NCBI GenBank assembly: GCA_021397835.1
Contig: JAJFZO010000896.1
Location: 5,186,501 to 5,250,500 of the forward strand
Direction of reading: 5' to 3'
Origin: Moringa oleifera
Taxonomy: Eukaryota; Streptophyta; Magnoliopsida; Brassicales; Moringaceae
Length of the DNA: 64,000 nt
Under the pieces are notes generated by a model. That model made no database searches. It worked only from the letters and a program-made list of their open reading frames with translations, and had not been told where the DNA came from. How positions within the stretch are numbered: position 1 is the first letter of the stretch; every line of letters begins with the position of its first letter. This document shows positions 11,261-22,480 of the stretch, piece by piece. A program made the position numbers and the translations under genes.

Positions 11261-12675
11261 GCCGTAGTCCAAATAAAAAATACAAACGTTGGCATATTTT
11301 TCAAGGTAAACTTAACTTTTTTTATTGGTTTGGTAGAGTGCAAACAAAAAAGCCGTAGTCATTTTCTTCTTACAGCTTTCGATGTGGATGAATTTATGTC
11401 CAGCCAATCAAGATTCGTTATGGTGCCTGCAGTAGAAAGAACAGATAAAATGTCGGTGAAAATAACATACCAGTAGATATTTAACTATGCCAGGGGCCTG
11501 TACCAAAAATAACAGTATATCAACTTAATTTAGCTGAGATGAAGCTAAACAATAACAAAAATTCTCCTGTGAAACCCTACTTTGGGTAAATGAAAGAAAA
11601 AAAAAATTTCCGCATTCAAATAAAGAGTTAGATAGGAATTAATTACATTTTTTTTTCCTTTTTTGGAAGTTAGGGTGTTTGGATAATCATGTACATAGAT
11701 TACATGCTCATTGGGTCTTCAGTTGGATATTAGTTTAAATTTTATTTTGGAAAATGATGATTGACTGCCAAGGAGCTCCATCTGCAGAGTTGATTTCTAG
11801 CCTATTAGAAGACTTACAAAGACAGATATTTCTGATGCATGGCTGTGTTAACAAAACACATGATAATCAAGATCTGTTTAATTTTAATTTAATGATAGTC
11901 CGATGTATCCCACCTGAGTTTTTTGTTTTTTTTTTCAGCGAAAATAGGAGAATGTCCCCGTGCTTCACAGGTAGCTTCGTGCACATCCCTGCATTAATAC
12001 AGCGTGCAAATAAACTTTTGGACATCTCAATCCAAAATAGACAAAAATTCATGAAATTTGTCGGAAGGCATGCAGTACGTCAATATTATTTGCTTTTGGC
12101 TCAAATGTTAACAATAGAAACAATATTGAGATTTCTTTTAGTATTGATTTTCTTTGGAAAATTGTTTCATATCAAAATCTAAAGTATAAATCAATTAGAT
12201 TACTTACTTTTCAGGAGTTAAATATTTTAATTAAAAAGTAGATTAAAGTTCTTCTTCAATGCCAGAGAAGATGTCGCCTGGGCACGGACGATCTATTTAT
12301 GGATTGCTGTTCAATCGAGCGATTTTTCGAAAGATCGTACAGCATAACATGTGGAACCCATCTCCACTCTTTTTAATCTATGAACCAAGGAAAATTGAGG
12401 GTTTCAAAGGAAGTGGCTGTTTATATTAAGCCAGGGACATCGGTGGTTGTCATTTAATAATAATTTTGTACTTCTTCCGTTTTTAGTTTTTAGTTTTTTT
12501 TTTTGTTTTCTTTAGGGTTTGAAGGTTTTTCTTATAGCAAACAAGAGAGATCAACCCACGGGCCAATGAGGGCACTCCTACTAACCTAGTTGACTGGTTT
12601 CAACTTTTATAATTAATTACTTCATTTCATGATTAGTTATTATGATATAAAATTTTTTTAATGATAATTATTTTA
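11261..12675. other. Intergenic, no supported gene
   Basis: A 142-codon plus-strand frame (11754-12182) is present but has no recognisable domain. Its second half turns into Leu/Ile/Phe-rich translation of AT-rich DNA, so I do not accept it as a gene. I see no repeat or RNA gene in this stretch. Confidence 0.4.
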
Positions 12676-13374
12676 GAGAAAAATTCTTTTTTAATCACCC
12701 GTATAAGGATATTTACGTAAATAATTAATATTAGTAATGTATTTATTTTAAACACTTTTTAGATACTTTGAGACAAAATTACCCTTCACAGCAGATGTAC
12801 AATTACTTACTTGTCCAACTACAGAATATGAAAAGTCAAACATCTCAAACGTCTCTATTTCTCTCTCCCCTAATTCTGGCGCTAAGCTTTACCACTTAGC
12901 TCATTCAGCTTCAGTTCTCTTCATTCGGTGTCTGTTGATTTCTTTGCTTTCGTTGTAAACTAACCTTTCAATAATATCCGCAAGCTACTGAATCACTAAA
13001 AAATCAATAGAGGTATGATTTCAAGCATCTATTCTACTCAAATTTCTGTGGGTTTTTTGCTTATTGAATACCCACGGATGAAATCCTTCCCTCATATTTG
13101 ATTCAACCATTTTTTATTTTTTTTTTGAGTTTACTCTATAGATTTGAAAGCTTCTCCAATAGTTTTTGAATCATTTTCTTTTGATTTTGTATTGGTTTTG
13201 GAATCTGCGATGTTTGAGTATATCGCTGTGTATTATTTTTCATTTTTCTTTTGATACATTGAAACCAAAAAATTTCTCTGGGTATATGTATATAGGTATC
13301 GCATGCTTAGGTCTTCATTTTCTGGTTTGTTGGCTTCAATATTTCTTGGCTTAAGTGCATCTATATGTAACGGT

Positions 13375-13700
13375 TCATCACATTCGTGACCTCATAATAA
13401 TAATCGTATCTAGTTAATGAAATCGTAACCTATTTTGGTAGTGGAACTATTTTTTTATGCAATTGTACTGTGATTGCTCAAAACGTACCTTGTTTGCTTA
13501 ATTCGTACTTTATTTGTTGAAAATCGTAACTTGTTTGCTAAAATCGTATCGTATTTGTTTTTCATCATAATTTGTTTACTTTAATCGTATCTTATTTGTT
13601 TTCAATCGTAACTTGTTTGCTTAAATCGTACCTTATATGTTTGAAATCGTAACTTATTTGCTTAAATCGTACCTTGTTTAAAACAATCGTACCATAATTA
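13375..13700 (+). repeat. CGTAAC/CGTACC minisatellite in the 5' intron, MULE copy 1
   Basis: About twelve diverged units of roughly 25 bp of the form AATCGTAACTTGTTTGCTTA and AATCGTACCTTATTTG. They lie directly upstream of the CAG acceptor before the ATG at 13749. Copy 2 has lost this stretch. Confidence 0.85.
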
Positions 13701-14674
13701 CTGAATGGAAAAACTATTTTTTGACCTTTTTTTTTTTATCAAATGCAGATGGCAAGTAGCCTTGTTTCTCAGAAGCCATATGTGACCCCAAAAGAGTCGT
13801 GAAAGACTGGAAAGAGCTGTGACAATGATGTCATCCCCACTCTAAGGACAATTTTGGATGACTCTGAGAAGGAGAAATTTAGAGGGACCTGCTTAGGGCA
13901 TTTCCTACATTTGCACGCCGATTTTAACTTCTCAAGGATTATTGTCCATAATCTGCTACTTCGGGAGATTCAGCAGAACCGCGAGGACGAAATATGGTTC
14001 AGACTTGGGCAGAATGAAGTTCATTTCAGCAAAGTGAAATTCTGCCTAATCACTGGATTGAAGTTTGACGAGCTACCGGATATAGAAAATATTGAAGCTA
14101 CTCCATCTGGTATCCTAGCTAAATACTTCGGGGGGAGGGATAAGGTTAGTGGTAGTAGCATTAAGACGAGGTTGCTACAAGGAGAGTTTGAAGATGGAGA
14201 TGATAAACTAAAGCCGGGGTTGTTGTATTTGCTGAACGGGTTCATCAAAGACCACGACGAGCGACAACAGGTCCCTACATGGCAATTTCATTTAGTAGAC
14301 AATTTAGAAGCTTTCAATAGCTTTCCATGGGGCACAAACTCCATATTGCATTTCAAGAAGGCAGTTGCAAATCGAATCAGGGATGCTGATGGGGTGAGCT
14401 ATAATGCTTACGGCTTCATATGGGCATTACATGTAAGGATTTTGTTTGAAATTTTTTATTTTATTTTTTTAAAGTTTCATTGAATTTTATATTAATCAAT
14501 TATAACTTCATTTTCATTTTTTTCACAGGTTTTTGCCTTTGAAGTGATTCTTGCTACCAACATGCATGGCATGAGGTTGTCAGGATCCGACTTGCCATTA
14601 CCAAGAATTTGCCGATGGAGGTTCCATCGTAGGCCCCATAATGGAGATTGCAAGAAAATCTTCACAAACAGTGT

Positions 14675-15000
14675 AAGTAATTTCGTGCCTTCTTTCTCCA
14701 TTTCGTACCTTCTCCATTTTGTACCTTCTTTCTCCATTTCGTACCCTCTTTCTCTATTTCGTGCCTTCTTTCTCCATTCGTGCCTTCTTTCTCCATTTCG
14801 TGCCTTCTTTCTCAACTTCGTGCCTTCCTTCATCTATTTCGTGCCTTCTTCCTCCATTTCGTGCCTTAGTTTTCCAATTTCGTGCCCTCTTTCTCTAATT
14901 TCTTATCTACATTTTTTTATATCTTCAAAATTTTTTATGTTGTGCCTTGATGTTTCATTTTCGTATATTCATTATTAATTTCGTAACTTTATTCGTATTT
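14675..15000 (+). repeat. TTTCGTGCC/TTTCGTACC minisatellite in an intron, MULE copy 1
   Basis: Units of about 19-20 bp, CCTTCTTTCTCCATTTCGTG and variants, repeat roughly a dozen times between the exons ending at 14672 and starting at 15005. Copy 2 has the same intronic repeat at about 20690-20850. Open frames across it are translated repeats. Confidence 0.85.
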
Positions 15001-16234
15001 TCAGATGGGGGCTAAGCTAAATTTGAAGCCAACTATTGCCGAGTGTCAAGCTCCATACTATGTTGGGGTTGAAGATAGTGTTGTGCCTGCCTAACGATCG
15101 ATTCGGGATGACGAAATCGTAGAGTCTTTCAATCAAAACAGGGCTACAAATTCGTCATCTTCTTTGCGCAAAACTTTCAAGGTAAGGGAGAGGATCCCTA
15201 CTCAAGAAGAACGAATTGTTGACGAGTCAGAGCCGGACCTGAGGGAAAGGGATGTTGAGCATGAGGCACCTGGCGCTGAAAGGGTTGAACGGGATCCAGA
15301 TGTTTACCGTCGTCTCGTTGCTATGGAGTCGAAAGTGGATCTTCTCAAGGCGAGGGTAAATCGTATGGACTCAGACAACGAAAGACGCCATCAGGAGCAA
15401 ATGGCGATCCTGAAATCCATCCAAATATCTCTACAAGGATATAGATTTGGTGGCCGAAACCCGTCTCCAACTATGTCAAATCCAGTTCCCAATGAGGTAG
15501 TTGTCTAATCTATTTCAACTGTATTTTTTGTTTCGTGTATTACTAATGATATTTTTCTTTCTTTAGAACATTATTAAATGTATGTATTAAATATGACTTT
15601 CTAATTCAGTACATTGTTTGTTTTTTTAGGGTGTTATGGCAGACTCAGCCCAAGAGGGTTTGGCTCCTGCAAGGCAATGCCACGAAACAGAAGCCATTGC
15701 AGGGCCAATGGAAGAAGTTGTCACTGCAGTCCCATGCAGTGACAACTTCGGGGCTCTTATTGTGGTAGATGAAGAATTGTCATCTGCAGAGTCACCCAAT
15801 AAGACGGCAGCGAGGGACTTGGCTCTTGTCCCAGTTGAGGCCACTGACAATGTGATGTTGGTTGTCAGGACTCGTAAACGGTCAAGACAACTGTGCAGTC
15901 CATATGTTGACCTTAATACTGGGCATAAGAAAGCCAAGTCCACTCACATGGTCAGTGCGAAGCTGAAAATATCAGATAAGATCATCGCTGCATTCAACGA
16001 CTTCATGAAGGGCCAGTCATAGTAAGTATTACATATATGTTGCATACTAATTGTTTGAATTTAATTTTTTTTAAATTTTTTCTCACAGTTTCTTTTCATT
16101 TACTTCAGCTGCAACGTAGGCATTGGCCATTCAGTCAGCGTGGACTGGTTCAAAGTCCTAATTGACAATGATGAGTGGATCGATGACTGTGTAAGTTTAA
16201 AATTTTTTACACTACATTATTGCTTAAATGTTGT

Positions 16235-16470
16235 GCTTTTGTTTCGTAACATGATCCATATGATCGTAACGAAATTTAGAATTCATACCTTTATTTCGTA
16301 ACATAATTCATAGTATCGTAACCAAATTTAGAATTCATACATTGATTTCGTAACATGATTCATATTATCGTAACCAAATTTAGAATTCGTACCTTGATTT
16401 CGTAACATGATTCATATTATCGTAACTAAATTTAGAATTCGTACCTTGATTTCGTAACATGATTCATAGT
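16235..16470 (+). repeat. CGTAACC minisatellite in an intron, MULE copy 1
   Basis: Four to five units of about 54 bp alternate TTTCGTAACATGATTCAT and ATCGTAACCAAATTTAGAAT, then ATTCGTACCTTG. They lie between the exons ending at 16190 and starting at 16505. The matching intron of copy 2 (22190-22480) has the same array. Confidence 0.9.
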
Positions 16471-17110
16471 ACTAATAATATCACTTTTTTGATGTCTCTA
16501 TCAGCATATTGATGCATATTTACATATACTTCGGAGAAGGCAAAAGGAGCTTCCTGAGCAATATGCACAAGATATCTGCATCTGTGATCCTTGGCTATAT
16601 GTAAGTTCATTGATTATTAAGGTGATTTATCTGATTTTCTATTCAATTTATTTGTTGACTTTTTTTTATTGTTCAAATTTACAGACAACATTTTATTACA
16701 TTTACAACGAATATTAAAAGGATCCAGATGCTGATTGTCCTCCGTCACACTCGAACTTCAAAGCGCATAAATGGGAAGAAGATTTCCTGGACCGTGTGCG
16801 AGGCAAATTTTCAAGTGATTGTCCTGCTTGGGACACTATAAATAAGGTTAGTTATCTTCATTAGTAATGCTTTATAAACTTTTTTTTTTCAATATTATGA
16901 GTACTCAATAATGATATTTAAACAATATATTTAATGTAGCTGATAGTTTCTTGCCACGTTGGGGGATCTCACTGGCTCCTAGTCGTCATTGATCTAAGAA
17001 AATTCTCATTGCGTGTCTTTGACTCATTCCGTCAAGAGATACCAACTGAAGTGAGGATTTGGCAGCAAAATCCATTTAGATTTATGCTAACCAACTATAT
17101 GGCGAGTGGC

Positions 17111-17180
17111 GGATATTTCATTCGAAAATCAGATGCCAAAATGCCGGATATTTCATTTGAAAATCAGATGCCAAAATGCC
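17111..17180 (+). repeat. 35-bp tandem duplication in the Ulp1 exon of copy 1
   Basis: The 35 bases beginning GGATATTTCATT at 17111 recur at 17146 with one change. Copy 2 has a single copy at the matching place. Because 35 is not a multiple of three, the reading frame shifts and ends in a nearby TAG. Confidence 0.9.
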
Positions 17181-17384
17181 GGATCTTCCACTTTCATGCA
17201 CTTTAGAGCCAAAGAACAAGGTCCCCCAGCAACGAAGAAGGTGAATAGTCTTGAGGGATAAAAAAATAGAGAAACTTTAAGTGATAACACACCATACCTA
17301 TTGTACTATACTATTATAAAAGGGTTGAATTTTGGTTACTTTAGTTTAAGGTTGATTAAAATTTTTTTAGTCTCTTTTTCCCTT

Positions 17385-17436
17385 AGACAAGTAGTTTTAG
17401 GATGAGTGATTCCTCTGAGGAATTCTGGTGTTGCAC
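17385..17436 (+). pseudogene. 5S rRNA relic A, 3' part only
   Basis: The sequence from about AAGTAGTTTTAGGATGAG to GGTGTTGCAC matches the last 45-50 bases of plant 5S rRNA (the AGTAGTACTAGGATGGG and GTGTTGCAC portions), with several transitions. It is followed by a T-run, as at a Pol III terminator. Confidence 0.7.
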
Positions 17437-17631
17437 TTTTTTTTTTCAATGAAAAAATATTTACTTTCAAGATTTTATTTATTTTGTATTTATCTTCTTT
17501 TTTTGTTTTAATGATCTTTCATTTTATTTTACTTTATTTTTGTTTCCTTTTTTTCTATTTTCCTTTATTATACTCTTTTCTTTCCTATGATTTTTTTGCT
17601 TTTTAATTTTCAATACTTCTTTTGAATTTTT

Positions 17632-17743
17632 AAGTGCGATCATACTAGTACTAATGTATTGGATCCCTAAGCATGCTTGGGTGAAAAGTAGTACTAGGAT
17701 AGCTGGTTTTTTTTTTTTTTTTTTTGAAAAATCCTCATGTTGC
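17632..17743 (+). pseudogene. 5S rRNA relic B, with internal deletion
   Basis: It starts AAGTGCGATCATACTAGTAC and continues through GTGCTTGGG-like and AGTAGTACTAGGAT motifs to TCCTCATGTTGC. This is the order of plant 5S rRNA. About 16 bases are missing between GGATCCC and TAAGC, and a long T-run is expanded before the 3' part. Relic A lies about 307 bp upstream (end to end). Not functional. Confidence 0.85.
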
Positions 17744-17905
17744 TGGACCTGTTTTATTAAAAATATTTTTTAAATTTAATTATTTTTGTTCTTCCTTTTG
17801 ATAATTTTTCATTTAATTTTTATTTTATAGTTCTTTTTTATTTCTCTTCATTACATTGTTCTGTTTTCTAAGATTTTTTTTATTTTTAATAATTTTTTGA
17901 TTGCT

Positions 17906-18023
17906 GGGTGTTATCATACTGATGCTAATGCACCAGATTTTATGAAAACTTCGAATTTAAACTTTCTTGAACGAGAATAGTACTATAATGGGGGTTTTCT
18001 CTTGGAAAATCTTCATGCTACAC
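17906..18023 (+). pseudogene. 5S rRNA relic C, full length
   Basis: About 118 bases from GGGTGTTATCATACTGATG through GCTAATGCACCAGATTT and GAATAGTACTATAATGGG to CTTCATGCTACAC align end to end with plant 5S rRNA. Most changes are C-to-T or G-to-A. The internal promoter boxes are damaged, so transcription is unlikely. A T-run and an ATAAAAATATTTTTAAA spacer start follow, as after relics B and D. Confidence 0.9.
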
Positions 18024-19536
18024 ATTTTTTTTGATAAAAATATTTTTAAAATTTATTGATTTTGATTCTTTTCTTTCTTTTCATGCTCCTTTGTTTTATT
18101 TTTTCTTTGTATTTGAATTTTTTTTTGGCATTTTGCTCGATTATTCTTTTCCTAAAGATTTTTTATTTTTTTTGGATTTTTTTCTCTAGATTTTATTTTT
18201 TCTATATATTTTAAGTTGAATTTAATCTAATTTATTTCGTCGTCTTGTAAGCTTGCTTTTATTTTCCATAATCTTATTCTCTATTGATTGATTGCTTTCG
18301 AGTAGCTCTTTCTATTATTGATCCTGATCGTATTAGAGGAACAAGCAGCAATAGTACCATATTTTCATTATTAACAGGTGATTAATCCATTGAAAACTTT
18401 GGTAGTTGGAGAAAAAAGGTACATATATGATGCAAGGCTGTCTAAGGTCAAATACCAAAAGGTAGATGAAGAAACCAAGAATTTTTGTAGTAATGATCCA
18501 AGAGGGACTAAATCAATTGAAAGCTGATTGCTTCTCTTATAGCCATAGATATGGATTCTTATATGTGAGTTTATACTTTTATTGTTAAACCTCCATTGCT
18601 TACTTAATTTTTTCAACCTTTTTAGATTTTCTTTATATTTTTATTTCTCTTGATTCGATTATTTTATTTGCTAATTTTATTTTATTTCTTTTGATTTTTT
18701 GAGACTTATTTATGATGCATATTTATGATGCAGGGATGCACAAGGTCAAATGTCCAAAGCTAGATACGTATGCAACAATTCATTTGCTTATGCATGTTAA
18801 CTGAATTTTCACTTTGCATTTTAATCAAACATATGCATGAATATCCCATATATGTGAATAGGTTTGAGTAACTAACAAATTTTCTCACTAATATACTCAT
18901 TTTCTTCGATTGACAACAAGTTATTTATATCCTTCAGGCAAAGAAAGGAACTTCGTTCAAACCTAATATTTCTCACTACTTGGAAGGGGTTCACAACATG
19001 TTATTTATGCAAAGTGACTATTAGTCCTAAATTTTTGCAGATTTTTTTCGAACCTTATTTTTTCAGTGGGATATGGTATCTACGATATTGCTAAATGAAA
19101 TGGTAAGAGAATGTTATTTTTTATCAATTGTTTGACCATTAAAAGTGTCATTTAACTCTTGTTACAAGTTCCCAATTAATAAATAACCAAGTGGCCTGTT
19201 AAGATCTTTTATTCTTTCTAAATGGTGCTTTAATTTTTTAACATGTTTTCTTAAGGATTTTTTACTTCTTAATCTTCTAGTCTATTGTTATATTTTTTCT
19301 TTTTTATGTATCATAAACTTTTATGATGATATTTCGTTCTGTAAAAAAAAAAAAAACTTTTTATTTAAACCATATTAAGTGACAATAATTTTGTTTATTA
19401 AGTGAAGTTGATTGTTTGCTTTTAATAGTTGTAATCAAGGGATATAATTTTATAGTCATCATCCTTTAAAATAATTGTTATTCACCAAATTTTTTCAAAT
19501 AATTGCCTAACATAAGATGGTTTTGAAATTATGTTT
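18024..19536. other. T-rich spacer between 5S relics and MULE copy 2
   Basis: T-rich 5S-type spacer up to about 18250, then AT-rich sequence with no coding signal. Apart from the inverted match near 19.0 kb I see no feature. Confidence 0.5.
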
Positions 19537-19851
19537 GAGAAAAATTCTTTTTTAGTCGTCCGTACAAGGATATTTGTGTAAATAACCAATATTAGTAATG
19601 TATTTGTTTTTAACACTTTTAGACACTTTGAGACAAAATTACCCTTTACAGAACATGTGCAATTACTTACTTGTCCAACTATAGAATATGAAAAGTCAAA
19701 CATCTCAAACGTCTCTATTTCCCTCTCTCCTAATTCTGGTGCTAAGCTTTACCACTTAGCTCATTTAGCTTCAACTCTCTTCATTCGGTGTCTGTTGATT
19801 TCTTTGCTTTTGCTATAAACCAACCAATGAAGAATATCCACAAGCTACTGA

Positions 19852-19894
19852 ATCACTAAGAATGAGGTTCTTAGTGATTTGCATTAAGAACCTC
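19852..19894. other. Deletion junction with snap-back filler, MULE copy 2
   Basis: Relative to copy 1, about 0.9 kb is missing (5' intron and start of the first exon). At the junction two perfect inverted repeats overlap: ATCACTAAGAA (19852-19862) with TTCTTAGTGAT (19868-19878), and GAGGTTCTTA (19864-19873) with TAAGAACCTC (19885-19894). Confidence 0.8.
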
Positions 19895-20684
19895 AGGGCA
19901 TTTTCTACATTTGCATGCTAATTTTAACTTTTCAGGGTATTGTCCATAATCTTCTACTTTGGGAGATTCAGTAGAACCGCAAGGATGAAATGTGATTCAA
20001 ATTTGAGCAGAATGAGGTTCATTTCAACAAAGTGGAATTCTGCCTAATCATTGGATTTTGAAGTTTGGCGAGCTACCGGATACAGACAATATTGAAGCTA
20101 CTCTATCTGGTATCCTAGCCAAATACTTCAGGGGGAGGGATAAGGTTAGTGGTAGTAGCATTAAGACAAGATTGCTACAAGAAGACTTTGAGGAGGAAGA
20201 TGACAAACTAAAGTTGGGGTGGTTGTATTTGCTGAACGGGTTCATTAAAGGCCACAACAAGCGGTAATAGGTCCTTACATGGCAACTTCATTTGGTAGAC
20301 AATTTAGAAGCTTTCAATAGCTTTCCATGGGGCACATAGGTCTACTGCAACTCCTTATTGCATTTCAAGAAGGCAGTTACAAATTGAATAAGGGATGCTA
20401 ATGGGGTGAGCTACAATGCTTATGGCTTCCTATGGGCATTACATGTAAAGATTTTATTTTATATTTTAATTTTTTTTTAAAGTTTCATTGAATTTTATAT
20501 TAATCAATTATAACTTCATTTTCCTTTCCACAGGTTTTTGCCTTTGAAGTGATTCCTGTTACCAACATGCATGGCATGAGGTTGTTGGGATCCAACTTGC
20601 CATTACCAAGAATTTACTAATGGAGGTTCCATCGTAGGCCCTATAATGGAGATTGTAAGAAGATCTTCACAAACAGTGTAAGTA

Positions 20685-20850
20685 ATTCGTGCCTTCCTTT
20701 TCCATTTCGTGCATTCCTTTTCCATTTTGTGCCTTCGTTCTCCATTCCGTTCCTTCTTTCTCTATTTCATGCCTTCTTTTTCCATTTCGTGCCTTATTTC
20801 TCCATTTCGTGTCTTAGTTTTTCAATTTTGTGCCCTCTTTCTCCAATTTT
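20685..20850 (+). repeat. TTTCGTGCC minisatellite in an intron, MULE copy 2
   Basis: Units of about 19-20 bp like CCTTTTCCATTTCGTGCATT, homologous to the array at 14675-15000 but with fewer units. Confidence 0.85.
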
Positions 20851-22189
20851 TAATCTACATTTTCATATCTTTATTTTCAAGATGTGCCTTAATTTTTCAT
20901 TTTCGTATATTTATTATTAATTTTGTACCTTTATTTGTATTTTTAGATGGGGGCTAAGTTAAATTTAGAGCCAACTACTGCTGAGTGTCAAGCTCTATAC
21001 TATGTTAGGGTTGAAGACAGTGTTGTGTAGTTGCAAGCTACTGTGGCCAATATGCCTACCCCACGATCGATTCGGGATGACGACATCGTAGAATCTCCCA
21101 ATCAGAACAGGGCTACAAATTCGTCATCTTCTTTACGCAAAACCTTCAAGGTAAGGGAGAGGATTCTTAGTGAAGAAGAATGAATTATTAATGAGTCAGA
21201 GCTGGACTTGAGGGAAAGGGATGTTGAGAGGGAGGCACCTAGTGCTGAAAGGGTTGAACGAGATCCAAATGTTTACTGTCGCCTCGCTACTATAGAGGCA
21301 AAATTGGATCTTCTCGAGGCGAGGGTAAATTGTATGGATTCAAACAACAAAAGACGCCATGAGGAGCAAATGGTGATCTTGAAATCCATCTAAATCTCTC
21401 TACAAGGATATGGATTTGGTGGCCGAGACTAGTCTCCAACTATGTCAAATCCAGTTCCCAATGAAATAGTTGTCTAATCTATTTCAATTGTATTTTGTGT
21501 TTCATGTATTATTAGTAATCATATTTTTCTTTCTTTTGTACATTATTAAATGTGACGTTCTAATTCAGTACATTGTTTTGTTTTTTTAGGGTGTTATTGC
21601 AGACTTAGCCCAAGAGGGTTTGGCTCTTGTAGGGCAATGCTACGAAACAGAAGCCACTACAAGGCCAATGGAAGAAGTTGTCACTGCAGTGCCATGCAGT
21701 GACAAATTTGGGGCTCCTGCTAGGCTAGATGAAGAATTGTCATCTGCAAAGTCACCTAAGAGGACTTCAATGAGGGACTTGGCTCTTGTCCCAGTTGAGG
21801 CCACCGATAATATGATGCCAGTTGTCAGAACTCGTAAACGATTAAGACAACTGTTCAGTTCATATGTCAACCTTAACACTGGGCATAAGAAAGCCAAGTT
21901 CACTCACATGGTGAGTGTAAAGCTGAAAATCTTAGATAAGATCATCACTGCATTCAACGAGTTCATGAAGGGCCAATCATAGTAAGTATTAATATATATT
22001 GTGTACTATTGGTTTGAATTTTATTTTTTTCAATTTTTTCTCACAGTTTCTTTTCATTTCTTTTAGCCGCAATGTAGATATTGGTCATTCAGTCAGCGTG
22101 GACTGGTTCAAAGTCTTAATTGACAATGATAAGTGGATCGTTGACTTTATAAGTTTGTAATTTTTTACACTATGTTGCTTAGATGTCAT

Positions 22190-22480
22190 GCCTTTATTTC
22201 GTACCCTAATTCCTGGTTTCGTTACCAAATTAGAATTTGTACATTCTTTTCATAACATGATTCATAGTTTCGTAACCAAATTTAGAATTCGTGCCTTCAT
22301 TTCGTAACATGATTCATAATTTCATAACCAAATTTAAAATTCGTGCCTTTATTTCGTAATATGATTCATAGTTTCGTAACTAAATTAGAATTCGTACCTT
22401 CATTTCATAACATGATTTCTAGTATCATAACCAAATTACAATTCGTGCCTTTATTTCGTACCCTTATTCACTCATTTTGT
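22190..22480 (+). repeat. CGTAACC minisatellite in an intron, MULE copy 2
   Basis: Units of about 54 bp with ATTTCGTAACATGATTCATA and TTTCGTAACCAAATTTAGAA, homologous to 16235-16470 but differing in unit number and order. Confidence 0.9.

Larger units (their letters stand above)
13749..17230 (+). pseudogene. DUF1985 / Ulp1-like peptidase gene of MULE copy 1
   Basis: Exons join at GT-AG borders: 13749-14432 (DUF1985; FSRIIVHNLLL, FSKVKFCLITGLKF), 14529-14672, 15005-15496 (charged coiled coil), 15630-16021, 16109-16190, 16505-16600, 16685-16846 and 16940 onward. The C-terminal part is Ulp1/C48-like. GGSHWLLVVID carries the catalytic His, RVFDSF the Asp, and VPQQ the Gln. The exon with the catalytic Cys is absent. 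Breaks include a TGA at 13800, a TAA after VVPA in the third exon, a TAA at the residue that is Gln in copy 2 (NEY*KD), and a 35-bp duplication at 17111-17180 that shifts the frame. In the family these proteins are SUMO-protease-like passengers of MULEs; the cellular role is unknown. Dead gene. Confidence 0.8.
12676..17243 (+). mobile_element. MuDR-like (Ulp1-carrying) element, copy 1, truncated
   Basis: From GAGAAAAATTC at 12676 the sequence matches the second copy starting at 19537, at clearly recognisable similarity through UTR, exons and introns. The match stops at about 17243, just after the donor site behind VPQQRRR. The last Ulp1 exon and the whole MUDRA half are missing, so this is the left half only. 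Plant MULEs that carry Ulp1-like genes are known (the KAONASHI-type elements). Terminal repeats cannot be confirmed because the right end is lost. Confidence 0.75.
17385..19095 (+). repeat. Left arm of an inverted duplication carrying 5S rDNA
   Basis: The 5S relics A, B and C and their T-rich spacers correspond to relics F, E and D at 33.4-34.0 kb in reverse orientation. Further inward, 19000-19090 (ATGCAAAGTGACTATTAGTC ... GTGGGATATGGTATC) matches the reverse complement of about 30420-30510. The stretch between is only partly alignable by eye. Confidence 0.6.

Noticed and set aside
11754..12182. Plus-strand frame of 142 codons
   Set aside because: No recognisable domain, hydrophobic AT-driven composition in the second half, no splice or homology support.
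14492..14978. Frames on both strands rich in Phe/Ser/Pro or Lys/Glu/Arg
   Set aside because: They translate the CCTTCTTTCTCCATTTCGTG intronic minisatellite.
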